This document shows positions 33,254 to 40,640 of a stretch of DNA of 64,000 nucleotides, piece by piece (position 1 is the first letter of the stretch; every line of letters starts with the position of its first letter). This DNA is from Streptomyces parvus (lineage in GTDB: Bacteria > Actinomycetota > Actinomycetes > Streptomycetales > Streptomycetaceae). Both the position numbers and the translations under genes were made by a program. The DNA is taken from NCBI RefSeq assembly GCF_014648875.1, contig NZ_BMRY01000014.1:1-64000 (forward strand), in the 5' to 3' direction. The notes under the pieces are model-generated. The model was not told the origin of the DNA, made no database searches, and saw only the letters and a list, made by a program, of their open reading frames with translations.

Positions 33254-34363
33254 GTGGACGTGCAGAAGAAGCTCGACGAGATCGTCGAAGCGGTCGGGAG
33301 CGCCCGATCCATGCCCATGTCGGCCTCGTGCGTGGTCAACCGCGCCGAGCTGCTCGCCATGCTCGAAGAGGTGCGCCAGGCCCTGCCCGGCTCCCTCGCC
33401 CAGGCCCAGGAGCTGATCGGCGGCCAGGAGCAGTTCGCCGAGCAGGCCCGCCAGGAGGCCGAGCGGATCATCGAGTCGGCCCACGCCCAGCGCGCCTCGC
33501 TGATCTCCGAGACCGAGATCGCCCGTCAGTCGCAGAGCGAGGCCGACCGGATCCTGTCCGAGGCCCGCCGCGAGGCCGAGGAGGTCCGGGCCGAGGCCGA
33601 CGACTACGTCGACAGCAAGCTCGCCAACTTCGAGGTCGTCCTCACCAAGACCATCGGCTCCGTTGACCGGGGCCGCGAGAAGCTCCTCGGCCGCGGCCAG
33701 GGCCTGGACGAGCAGGGCTACGAGGACCCCGACTTCACCGAGGCCCCCGAGCGCAGCGCCGACCCGGAGACGCTGAAGCAGCGGGCCGACGCGTACGTGG
33801 ACGCCAAGTTCGGCGCCTTCGAGGCCGTCCTCGCCAAGACGCTGGAGGCGGTCGGCCGCGGCCGGCAGAAGCTGCACGGCCGGGTCGCCACCGACGACCT
33901 CGGCGCGCACATCGCCGCCCAGGACGCCGCGGGCGGCCAGGGCCACACCAGCGACGCCGACTATCTGGCCGGTCTCGCCGAGCTGGCCACTCCCGAACCG
34001 CAGCAGGCGCCCCAGCAACCCGCCTACCCGGCGCAGCCGCCGGGCGAGCCGAGCTACGCGCAGGCGGCCTACGGGTACCAGGAGCAGCCGGTCCAGCAGG
34101 GCATGCAGGACGCGTACGGCTACCAGCAGCAGCCCGACCCGTACGCGGCGTACCAGCAGCAGGGCGGCTACGACCCGAACGGCTACCCTCCGCAGCCCAC
34201 CGGCCAGCCCGACTACGGCTGGCAGCAGCAGAACCAGCAGCACGGGCAGGAACAGGGCCAGGCGCCCGGCCAGCAGGGCGGTGGCGCGCTGGACGAGACC
34301 AGCCTCTTCGACACCAGCATGATCGACCTGGAACAGCTGCGCCGGTACGAACAGGGTCGCTGA
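33254..34363 (+). CDS. DivIVA-like coiled-coil protein with internal duplication
   Basis: A 369-residue protein. Residues 1-60 include VQKKLDEIVEAVGSARSMPM and a helix. Residues 60-118 form a charged heptad-like helix (EQARQEAERIIESAHAQRAS), as in DivIVA/FilP-like or ATP synthase b-like proteins. Two related segments follow, at 115-147 (DDYVDSKLANFEVVLTKTI) and 178-210 (DAYVDAKFGAFEAVLAKTL). The last 120 residues are Gln/Tyr/Pro/Gly-rich and unstructured, ending in LFDTSMIDLEQLRRYEQGR. A cytoskeletal or cell-wall growth role is plausible but not shown. The GTG at 33254 has only a weak ribosome site. Confidence 0.8.
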   Translation: MDVQKKLDEIVEAVGSARSMPMSASCVVNRAELLAMLEEVRQALPGSLAQAQELIGGQEQFAEQARQEAERIIESAHAQRASLISETEIARQSQSEADRILSEARREAEEVRAEADDYVDSKLANFEVVLTKTIGSVDRGREKLLGRGQGLDEQGYEDPDFTEAPERSADPETLKQRADAYVDAKFGAFEAVLAKTLEAVGRGRQKLHGRVATDDLGAHIAAQDAAGGQGHTSDADYLAGLAELATPEPQQAPQQPAYPAQPPGEPSYAQAAYGYQEQPVQQGMQDAYGYQQQPDPYAAYQQQGGYDPNGYPPQPTGQPDYGWQQQNQQHGQEQGQAPGQQGGGALDETSLFDTSMIDLEQLRRYEQGR

Positions 34364-34525
34364 CCCCGGCGGGGCTGCTGCCCCGATTGGGTGCTGAGCG
34401 GTCCGTCCAGTATCCTGAATCCTCGGTCGCACATAGGTCCGCGATTCCGGCTGCCCGTTTCGTCTACGAATCGGGACCATTCGACTCCGGACCGTAGACG
34501 GCCCCTCCTTCGCAGTACGACACCC

Positions 34526-35197
34526 ATGATTCTGAAAGCAGGAAGAGCCCTGAACGGCCACCTCGACCACCGCAACCCTCTCGTGTTCGATACGCACGAG
34601 CTGGGCCGGCGTCCCGGTGCCATGAAGCGGCTGTCCCGCTCGGTGGAAGCACCCGGTTCACCGGTCCTGGGCATCGACGGCGTCATCGGCGTGCCGGAAG
34701 GCGCACCCGTTGAGCTGGACCTCCGCCTCGAATCGGTCATGGAAGGGGTGCTTGTCACAGGCACCGCCCGTGCGACCGCCGAGGGGGAGTGCGTAAGGTG
34801 TCTGGAGCCGCTGACCGTAGAGGTCGACGCGGACTTCCAGGAAATGTTCTCGTACCCTGACGCCGATGACCGGGGCCGCAGCAGTGCGGCGGAACCGGCC
34901 GACGACGCCGAGGACGACGAGGACAGGTTCTTTCTCGAGGACGGCTTGTTCGACCTCGAACCCATGCTGCGTGACGCGGTAGTGCTCGCACTGCCCATGC
35001 AGCCGGTGTGCTCGGAGGACTGCGCCGGTCTGTGTTCCGAATGCGGAATCAGGCTGGACGAGAATCCGGGTCACCACCACGACGCCGTCGACATCCGTTG
35101 GGCGGCACTGCAAGGACTCGCCGAGACCGTTCAGGACGGCGAGAAGGACAACATGGGCGGCGCCGAACCGGGCGTCGACGAGAAGCAGGAGAAGTAG
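34526..35197 (+). CDS. YceD/DUF177 family protein
   Basis: A protein of 223 residues from ATG 34526; a CTG start at 34550 (LNGHLDHRNPLVFDTHELGR) is preceded by GGAAGAG and cannot be excluded. DUF177 features are ECVRCLEPLTVEVDADFQEMF and a pair of CxxC-like motifs near the C-terminus (CSEDCAGLCSECG). An acidic linker of about 25 residues lies in the middle. The family is found directly before rpmF in most bacteria, as here (2 bp gap), and is linked to 23S rRNA and ribosome assembly. Confidence 0.9.
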   Translation: MILKAGRALNGHLDHRNPLVFDTHELGRRPGAMKRLSRSVEAPGSPVLGIDGVIGVPEGAPVELDLRLESVMEGVLVTGTARATAEGECVRCLEPLTVEVDADFQEMFSYPDADDRGRSSAAEPADDAEDDEDRFFLEDGLFDLEPMLRDAVVLALPMQPVCSEDCAGLCSECGIRLDENPGHHHDAVDIRWAALQGLAETVQDGEKDNMGGAEPGVDEKQEK

Positions 35198-35199
35198 CC

Positions 35200-35373
35200 G
35201 TGGCTGTTCCGAAGCGGAAGATGTCGCGCAGCAACACGCGCCACCGCCGGTCGCAGTGGAAGGCTGCGGTCCCCACCCTGGTTTCGTGCGAGCGTTGCCA
35301 GGAGCCCAAGCTCCAGCACATTGCGTGCCCGAGCTGCGGCACCTACAACAAGCGCCAGGTCCTCGAGGTCTGA
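35200..35373 (+). CDS. rpmF: 50S ribosomal protein L32, zinc-binding form
   Basis: A 57-residue L32 (VAVPKRKMSRSNTRHRRSQW) with a zinc ribbon from CERC and CPSC. GTG at 35200 follows AGGAG. It lies between the DUF177 gene and rnc, a widely conserved order. Confidence 0.97.
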   Translation: MAVPKRKMSRSNTRHRRSQWKAAVPTLVSCERCQEPKLQHIACPSCGTYNKRQVLEV

Positions 35374-35392
35374 GCGGCTGGTGAGAGGCCCG

Positions 35393-36217
35393 ATGTCTGA
35401 GTTGTCCAACGCCAAGAAGCAGGCAGACAACGTCAACACAGCCTCGTCCCACACGCTTCTGGAAGGGCGGCTCGGGTATCACCTCGAGTCCGCCCTTCTG
35501 GTGCGTGCGCTGACCCACCGTTCCTACGCGTACGAGAACGGCGGCCTGCCCACCAACGAGCGGCTCGAATTCCTCGGGGATTCGGTGCTCGGCCTGGTGG
35601 TCACGGACACGCTGTACCGCACCCACCCCGACCTGCCCGAAGGCCAGCTGGCCAAGTTGCGGGCCGCGGTGGTCAATTCGCGTGCGCTGGCGGAAGTGGG
35701 CCGCGGCCTCGAACTCGGCTCCTTCATCCGGCTCGGCCGCGGTGAAGAGGGCACGGGGGGCCGGGACAAGGCTTCCATCCTCGCCGACACACTGGAAGCA
35801 GTGATCGGCGCGGTCTATCTCGACCAGGGCCTCAGCGCGGCCTCGGAGCTGGTCCACCGGCTCTTCGACCCGCTGATCGACAGGTCCTCGAACCTCGGTG
35901 CCGGCCTGGACTGGAAGACCAGCCTCCAGGAGCTCACCGCGAGCGAGAGCCTCGGAGTCCCCGAGTACCTCGTCACGGAGACCGGCCCGGATCACGAGAA
36001 GACCTTCACTGCTGCCGCTCGCGTCGGTGGTGTCTCGTACGGCACCGGCACCGGCCGTAGCAAGAAGGAAGCGGAGCAGCAGGCGGCCGAGTCCGCCTGG
36101 CGCGAGATCAGCGCCGCCGCAGAGGCACGGCAGGCCGCGGAGAAGTCCGCAGCCGACGGAGGGGCCGCCGACACCCCTGCCGACCCGTCGCCGAACACGG
36201 ACGCCGCTCCGGCCTGA
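35393..36217 (+). CDS. rnc: Ribonuclease III
   Basis: A 274-residue double-strand-specific endonuclease. NERLEFLGDSVLGLVV is the signature with catalytic acidic residues, and DTLEAVIGAVYLDQG holds the second acidic cluster. A double-stranded RNA-binding domain follows (WKTSLQELTASESLGVPEY to GRSKKEAEQQAAESAW), then an Ala-rich tail of about 35 residues. In S. coelicolor this gene is absB, a global regulator of antibiotic production through RNA processing. ATG 35393 is chosen (GAGAGG upstream); GTG 35381 is possible. Confidence 0.96.
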   Translation: MSELSNAKKQADNVNTASSHTLLEGRLGYHLESALLVRALTHRSYAYENGGLPTNERLEFLGDSVLGLVVTDTLYRTHPDLPEGQLAKLRAAVVNSRALAEVGRGLELGSFIRLGRGEEGTGGRDKASILADTLEAVIGAVYLDQGLSAASELVHRLFDPLIDRSSNLGAGLDWKTSLQELTASESLGVPEYLVTETGPDHEKTFTAAARVGGVSYGTGTGRSKKEAEQQAAESAWREISAAAEARQAAEKSAADGGAADTPADPSPNTDAAPA

Positions 36218-36226
36218 AGCAGAACG

Positions 36227-36265
36227 GGAACCCCTCGGTGCCATCCGCACCGGGGGGTTTTCCCT
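36227..36265 (+). terminator. Terminator after rnc
   Basis: An imperfect stem (GGAACCCCTCGGTGC with GCACCGGGGGGTT) followed by TTTTCC lies about 10 bp after the rnc stop. mutM begins 80 bp later, so read-through may still occur. Confidence 0.65.
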
Positions 36266-36347
36266 GTCCAGGGGCGGTCGGCCCCTCCGTGCGTTTTCGC
36301 CCGCCCCGTTCCCCGTACTACCGTCGATGTGTCTGGAGTGGTGCACC

Positions 36348-37208
36348 GTGCCCGAGCTGCCCGAGGTCGAAGTCGTCCGCAGGGGCCTTGAGCGCTGGGT
36401 CAGCGGGCGCACCGTCACCGAGGTCGAGGTCCTGCACCCGCGCTCGGTCCGACGGCACCTCGCGGGTGGCGTCGACTTCGCCGCCCGGCTCCGAGGTGCC
36501 CGCTTCGGTCCGGCGATGCGGCGCGGCAAGTACCTCTGGGTGCCGATCGAGGAGGCCTCCGCCTCGCTGCTCGGCCACCTCGGCATGAGCGGACAGCTGC
36601 TGGTGCAGCCCGCGGACGCGCCCGACGAGAAGCACCTGCGCATCCGGATGCGGTTCGACGACGCGCTCGGAACCGAACTGCGCTTCGTCGACCAGCGCAC
36701 CTTCGGCGGACTCTCGCTGCACGGCAACACCCCCGACGGACTGCCCGACACCATCGCGCACATCGCCCGGGACCCGCTCGACCCGCTCTTCGACGACGCC
36801 GCGTTCCACACCGCGCTGCGGCTGCGCCGTACCACCGTCAAACGCGCCCTGCTCGACCAGTCGCTGATCAGCGGCGTCGGCAACATCTACGCCGACGAGG
36901 CGCTCTGGCGGTCCAGACTGCACTACGACCGGCCGACCGCGACCCTGACCCGCCCCAAGTCCGCCGAACTGCTCGGCCACGCCCGCGACGTCATGAACGC
37001 GGCCCTCGCCCAGGGCGGTACCAGCTTCGACAGCCTGTACGTCAACGTGAACGGCGAGTCCGGCTACTTCGACCGGTCGCTCGACGCGTACGGCAGGGAG
37101 GGCGAGCCCTGCAACCGGTGCTCCACCCCGATGCGCCGCCGCGCCTGGATGAACCGCTCCAGCTACTACTGCCCGCGCTGTCAGCGGCCGCCGCGCGCCT
37201 CGTCGTAA
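36348..37208 (+). CDS. mutM: Formamidopyrimidine-DNA glycosylase
   Basis: A 286-residue bifunctional glycosylase/AP lyase for oxidised purines. After Met removal the N-terminal Pro of PELPEVEVVRRGL is the nucleophile. GHLGMSGQL, DQSLISGVGNIYADEALW (helix-two-turn-helix) and a zinc finger at the C-terminus (CNRC ... YYCPRCQ) complete the family set. The GTG start at 36348 is fixed by the required N-terminal Pro. The last 28 bp overlap the convergent hxlR-type gene. Confidence 0.96.
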   Translation: MPELPEVEVVRRGLERWVSGRTVTEVEVLHPRSVRRHLAGGVDFAARLRGARFGPAMRRGKYLWVPIEEASASLLGHLGMSGQLLVQPADAPDEKHLRIRMRFDDALGTELRFVDQRTFGGLSLHGNTPDGLPDTIAHIARDPLDPLFDDAAFHTALRLRRTTVKRALLDQSLISGVGNIYADEALWRSRLHYDRPTATLTRPKSAELLGHARDVMNAALAQGGTSFDSLYVNVNGESGYFDRSLDAYGREGEPCNRCSTPMRRRAWMNRSSYYCPRCQRPPRASS

Positions 37209-37585
37209 CGCGCCCGGGCGGCCAGGACCTCGTCCATCCGCCCCTCGACGCAGTGGATGAGCCCGAGGAGCTTCTCGGCGACCTCACGGCCGAACGGGGT
37301 GAGCTCGTAGTCCACCCGGGGCGGGTTCACCGGCTGGGCCTCCCGCAGGACGAGCCCGTCCCGCTCCAGGGCGTGCAGGGTCTGGGAGAGCATCTTCTCG
37401 CTGACCCCGTCGACCCGGCGGCGCAGCTCGTTGAACCGGAGGCTCTCCTCGTACAGCGCGCCGAGCGTCAGACCGCCCCAGCGCCCGGTGACGTGCTCCA
37501 GCGTCGAGCGCGAGGGGCACGCGCGGGAGAAGACGTCGAACGCGAGGCTGTCCGTATCCGTATCCGTATTCGTGTCGCTGGCCAT
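37181..37585 (-). CDS. HxlR-family transcriptional regulator
   Basis: A 134-residue MarR-like winged-helix regulator of the HxlR type. The single Cys in RACPSRSTLEHVTGRWGG is at the place where redox or electrophile sensing occurs in related QorR/HypR proteins. LRFNELRRRVDGVSEKMLSQ is the recognition region. The extreme N-terminus is an unusual (Thr-Asp)n run encoded by a 6-bp tandem repeat (37551-37574). Its regulated target is not obvious; the adjacent divergent gene encodes a secreted protein. Confidence 0.88.
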   Translation of the reverse strand: MASDTNTDTDTDSLAFDVFSRACPSRSTLEHVTGRWGGLTLGALYEESLRFNELRRRVDGVSEKMLSQTLHALERDGLVLREAQPVNPPRVDYELTPFGREVAEKLLGLIHCVEGRMDEVLAARARYDEARGGR

Positions 37586-37739
37586 ACCAGAAGCTTACTC
37601 CCGCACAGTGCTCACTCCGAGGGAGCGCTGTACCGGAGTAAGACAGCCCGGCCCGCCGCGGGGGTAGAAGTTTTCGATGTGGCCTTCCTCGGCAGGGGAC
37701 TGTTTTGTTGGCTGGTGTCTCCCGATAAGGAGGCATTAA

Positions 37740-38078
37740 ATGGTGTTGGCGAGGATCAAGCGAAAGGCCGCTGTGGCCACGGCGGTCGCCGTGAGCGGCA
37801 TGACGCTGGCGGCGATGTCCCCCGCCACGGCGTCCGCCGCGACGGGCGCTGTGCCGAGCTGCGTCGAAACGTCGGTCGTACCCGAGGTGTTCGGCAATAT
37901 GTTGGTCTACATCACCAACAACTGCGAGAGCACACAGCGAGTGAAGCCGACCTTCCAGTGGGTGAGCGGGTCTGGGCCACAGGTCCAGTGTTACGACCTG
38001 CAGCCGGGTCAGGAAGTGCTCCAGGCGGTCAGTCCGGGCGCCCCGTTCAACAAGTTCCTGGGTCTGGTCAGCTGCTGA
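37740..38078 (+). CDS. Secreted tendamistat-like (alpha-amylase inhibitor fold) protein
   Basis: A 112-residue protein with a signal peptide (KRKAAVATAVAVSGMTLAAM, likely cut after ASA at residue 33). The mature part has four Cys (41, 62, 84, 112). CYDLQPGQ corresponds to CYAVAPGQ of the Streptomyces alpha-amylase inhibitor tendamistat as I remember it, and the Cys3-Cys4 spacing of 27 residues is the same, which suggests the same two-disulfide beta sandwich. The inhibitory Trp-Arg-Tyr triplet is missing (VVPEVFGNMLVY instead), so amylase inhibition is doubtful. The ATG follows AAGGAGG at good spacing. Confidence 0.65.
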   Translation: MVLARIKRKAAVATAVAVSGMTLAAMSPATASAATGAVPSCVETSVVPEVFGNMLVYITNNCESTQRVKPTFQWVSGSGPQVQCYDLQPGQEVLQAVSPGAPFNKFLGLVSC

Positions 38079-38094
38079 GTGGTTTCAGACGGAG

Positions 38095-38135
38095 TCGCCC
38101 CCACGCTCCGCGCAGCGCGTGGAACGTGGGGGCGA
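38095..38135. terminator. Terminator between convergent secreted-protein genes
   Basis: An 11-bp stem (TCGCCCCCACG 38095-38105 with CGTGGGGGCGA 38125-38135) enclosing a smaller GC stem, between the tendamistat-like and CAP genes. Confidence 0.75.
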
Positions 38136-38150
38136 GCGTGCATTCCGGGG

Positions 38151-39113
38151 TCAGAAGCCGAAGTTCTGGACCCACCACGGGCCGCCGGGGCCCTCGTGGA
38201 CACCGATACCGATGGTCTTGTAGTCGCAGTTGAGAATGTTCGCCCGGTGGCCTTCGCTGTTCATCCAGCCCTCCATCACGGCCTGGGCGTCCGCCTGGCC
38301 GCGGGCGATGTTCTCCGCCGCCAGTCCCTGGACGCCCGCCTGCGCGGCCCGGTCCCAGGGGGTGTCGCCGTCCGGGTCCGTGTGGTCGAAGAAGCCGCGG
38401 GCCGCCATGTCCTCGCTGAAGTTCTGGGCGAGGGAGGTCAGCGGGGCGCTGGTGGACAGCGGGGAGCAGCCGACCTTCGCGCGCTCCTGGTTCACCAGGG
38501 CCAGTACCTCGCTGCGTGCGGAGGCGTCGGTCGGGGAGGGGCTCGGCTTCTTGCTGGGCGGCGGGGCGGTGGAGGTCTTCGGCGGTGCCGGGGCCTTGCT
38601 CGCCGGGGCGGAGCTCTTCTCCGGGGCCGAGGTGGGGGCCTTCGACTTTTTCGACGGGGCGGCGTCCGGCTTCTTCGACGTGGAGGGCGCGGCCGACTTC
38701 GACGGCGCCTTCGAGGTCTCCGAGGGCGAGGGCTTCTTCGACGGGGTCCCGGACGGCGTCTTCGACGGCGACGTGCTCGGCGCCTCCGGGCGCTCGCTGC
38801 CCCGGCTGGTGGGGGAGGAGGACCGGTCGGCCGGCGCGGTGGAACTGCCGCCCTGCGTCAGCAGGTCCGGGGCTCCGCCGGTGCGCACCTGGTCGGCGGC
38901 GGTGGGGGAGCCGGTGGTGTACGTGTCGCCGCCGGGGATCAGACCCGAGGCGACGGCCACCGCTCCGACGGCCACGGCCGCCGAGACGCCGAGGAGGCCG
39001 GTCCGGATCGGCACGGCGGACTTCTTCCGGCGCGTGCCCCGGCCCCGGGAAGCGGTCTTGGCCGCGGGCTGCTCAGCGGCGGGGCCTGCGGCGGATCGTC
39101 GGTGGCGTCCCAT
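38151..39113 (-). CDS. Secreted or membrane-anchored CAP (SCP/PR-1) domain protein
   Basis: A 320-residue protein. A basic N-terminus (SRGRGTRRKKSAV) precedes a hydrophobic helix at about 38-58 (signal anchor or signal peptide). Residues 60-190 are a Ser/Pro/Lys/Thr-rich linker of cell-wall-spanning type. Residues 195-320 form a CAP domain: ALVNQERAKVGCSPL, FFDHTDPDGDTPWDR, AENIARGQADAQAVMEGWMN, SEGHRANILN. Such domains are common in actinobacterial exported proteins; the activity is unknown. ATG 39113 follows AGGAAGG. The frame extends to 39374 but the extra part is not protein-like. Confidence 0.88.
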   Translation of the reverse strand: MGRHRRSAAGPAAEQPAAKTASRGRGTRRKKSAVPIRTGLLGVSAAVAVGAVAVASGLIPGGDTYTTGSPTAADQVRTGGAPDLLTQGGSSTAPADRSSSPTSRGSERPEAPSTSPSKTPSGTPSKKPSPSETSKAPSKSAAPSTSKKPDAAPSKKSKAPTSAPEKSSAPASKAPAPPKTSTAPPPSKKPSPSPTDASARSEVLALVNQERAKVGCSPLSTSAPLTSLAQNFSEDMAARGFFDHTDPDGDTPWDRAAQAGVQGLAAENIARGQADAQAVMEGWMNSEGHRANILNCDYKTIGIGVHEGPGGPWWVQNFGF

Positions 39114-39358
39114 GCGCTGTGCCTTCCTGATTCTCCGGACGCCGCCTGCGACGTCACGCGATTGCCCCGTTTGCTGATGCTGAACGGCCCCGATGATCGA
39201 AATGCGATCGGGCGGGGAGCGAATGGTGCTTGATCGACTTTCCGTCGACGACCGTCCGATACTCACCCGATCGAGTGAGGCTGTTGCGACGGGACTGTAG
39301 CCCATGGGCGAAAGGGGGCGGCGTGCTTCTTGAGCAATTGGCCGGTTAGCGTTCGGGC

Positions 39359-39640
39359 ATGAACGAAGAAGCACGCCTCGTCGTCTGGGTACGCGGCCGA
39401 GTACAGCAAGTAGGCTTCCGCTGGTTCACCAGGGCAAACGCTTTGGAGATCGGCGGGCTCATCGGGTTCGCCCTCAATCTCGACGACGGCAGAGTGCAGA
39501 TCGTGGCCGAAGGGCGGCGTGAGAATTGCCACCGTCTCCTGGAGTGGCTGCGGTCCGACGACACACCCGGGCGCGTGGACGGGGTCACTGAGATCTGGGA
39601 CACGCCGCGCGGTGGATACGAGGGATTCGCCATCCGCTGA
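39359..39640 (+). CDS. acyP: Acylphosphatase
   Basis: A 93-residue acylphosphatase that hydrolyses carboxyl-phosphate bonds. VWVRGRVQQVGFRWFTRANA holds the catalytic Arg in GFR, and the catalytic Asn is in GFALNLDDGRVQIVAEG. The ATG at 39359 begins after a 245-bp region shared with the divergent CAP gene. The family often lies near smc in actinobacteria, as here. Confidence 0.92.
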   Translation: MNEEARLVVWVRGRVQQVGFRWFTRANALEIGGLIGFALNLDDGRVQIVAEGRRENCHRLLEWLRSDDTPGRVDGVTEIWDTPRGGYEGFAIR

Positions 39641-40089
39641 TCCCGCCCGGAGCGGCCCCTTCCGATCCGCTCCGTGAACGCCGTGTGCCGAACGGTCACC
39701 GGAACGCCCGCCCGGCCCCCGCTCGGCCCTCGCACCCGAAATGACCTGCGGCGGGACCCGGCGGCGACCGATGGTTGCCAGATGCGGAATGTCGTGCAAG
39801 GCTGCGGCATTGACGAAGATCCGCGCACCCCTCGGGGTCCCGCAGGAGAGTCGCGCCGCATGATCGTCCAGCCGCGCGCCCCCGGGACACCCGGGTACAC
39901 AGGGTGTGATCGTGTTGACCGTCAAACTTTTTGGTGAGACGCTGAAAACCCCGCGCACCTTAGCTGTTCGGTAGAGCTGATTAGCAGCAGAACCGCAGTG
40001 GTGACAGAGCCCTGCCGAGCACCGCGGGTGCGATCCCCTGACGACCCACACCGCATCGGTCGGTCACTCATTGTGGAGGACCATCCATC
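39641..40089. other. Intergenic leader before the small coiled-coil gene
   Basis: This 449-bp region holds no ORF that I accept. An inverted repeat TTGAC-C-GTCAA (39915-39925) is followed by a T-run and an AT-richer stretch, and could be promoter DNA. The 150 nt before the next gene contain several short GC hairpins; no known riboswitch is recognised. Confidence 0.4.
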
Positions 40090-40302
40090 ATGGCAAAGGC
40101 GCTTCTCGGTTACGTCGGCGGTTCCGACCCGCGACTCCTCGCCGAGATGCGACGGCTCCAGCAGCGCGTCCAGGACCTGGAATCCGAGCTCACCCGGATC
40201 CAGGACGAGAACGACGCGCTCAACGCCGCCGCCCAGCACCAGGAGTCGCTGCTCGACAGCATCGACATCGACGTACCCCAGGGCGAGCCTGCACTGACCT
40301 GA
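40090..40302 (+). CDS. Small coiled-coil protein, function unknown
   Basis: A 70-residue protein. After MAKALLGYVGGSDPRLL, residues 15-56 form a clear heptad coiled coil (EMRRLQQRVQDLESELTRIQ then DENDALNAAA). The C-terminus is acidic (DSIDIDVPQGE). ATG 40090 has GGAGG ten bases upstream. No membrane segment or motif is seen. It lies just upstream of smc but is separated by a terminator, so co-expression is not implied. Confidence 0.8.
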   Translation: MAKALLGYVGGSDPRLLAEMRRLQQRVQDLESELTRIQDENDALNAAAQHQESLLDSIDIDVPQGEPALT

Positions 40303-40640
40303 CCGTGACGGCCCCTTCGGGCCGGTCGGGCCGGGCACGCTCAGTAGCCTCGGAATCTCATTGATCCGTCCTGCGTCACGGATCGCCGTCCCCGAACACC
40401 GGGTCCCCGCACCGCCGGGGATGCCAATGTCCGGTAGTACGACGATGCACCGCGCGGGCCACAGCTGGATGAACGGCGACGCCGGCAGCACAGCGACGCC
40501 CACAAGATTCACAGGGACGCTTCGGCGTCCCTTTTTCTTTGCCCGACGGCCACCCCCGCCCCTGCCCCCCTTCGCTTAACGTCTGATGTGCCCTGCACCT
40601 TCATCAGCGAAACCGAGAGCGAAAGGTAGAGTCCGGCGGC
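40303..40640. other. Intergenic region upstream of smc
   Basis: Contains a GGCCC-CTTC-GGGCC hairpin just after the small gene and an intrinsic terminator at 40513-40536. The last 100 bp (AT-richer, with GAAAGG 15 bp before the start) should carry the smc promoter. Confidence 0.4.
40513..40540 (+). terminator. Intrinsic terminator upstream of smc
   Basis: AGGGACGC-TTCG-GCGTCCCT (40513-40532) with a TTCG tetraloop, followed by TTTTCTTT. Confidence 0.93.

Noticed and set aside
39950..40060. tRNA-like or riboswitch structure in the leader of the small coiled-coil gene
   Set aside because: Short pairings exist but no cloverleaf or known aptamer can be drawn.
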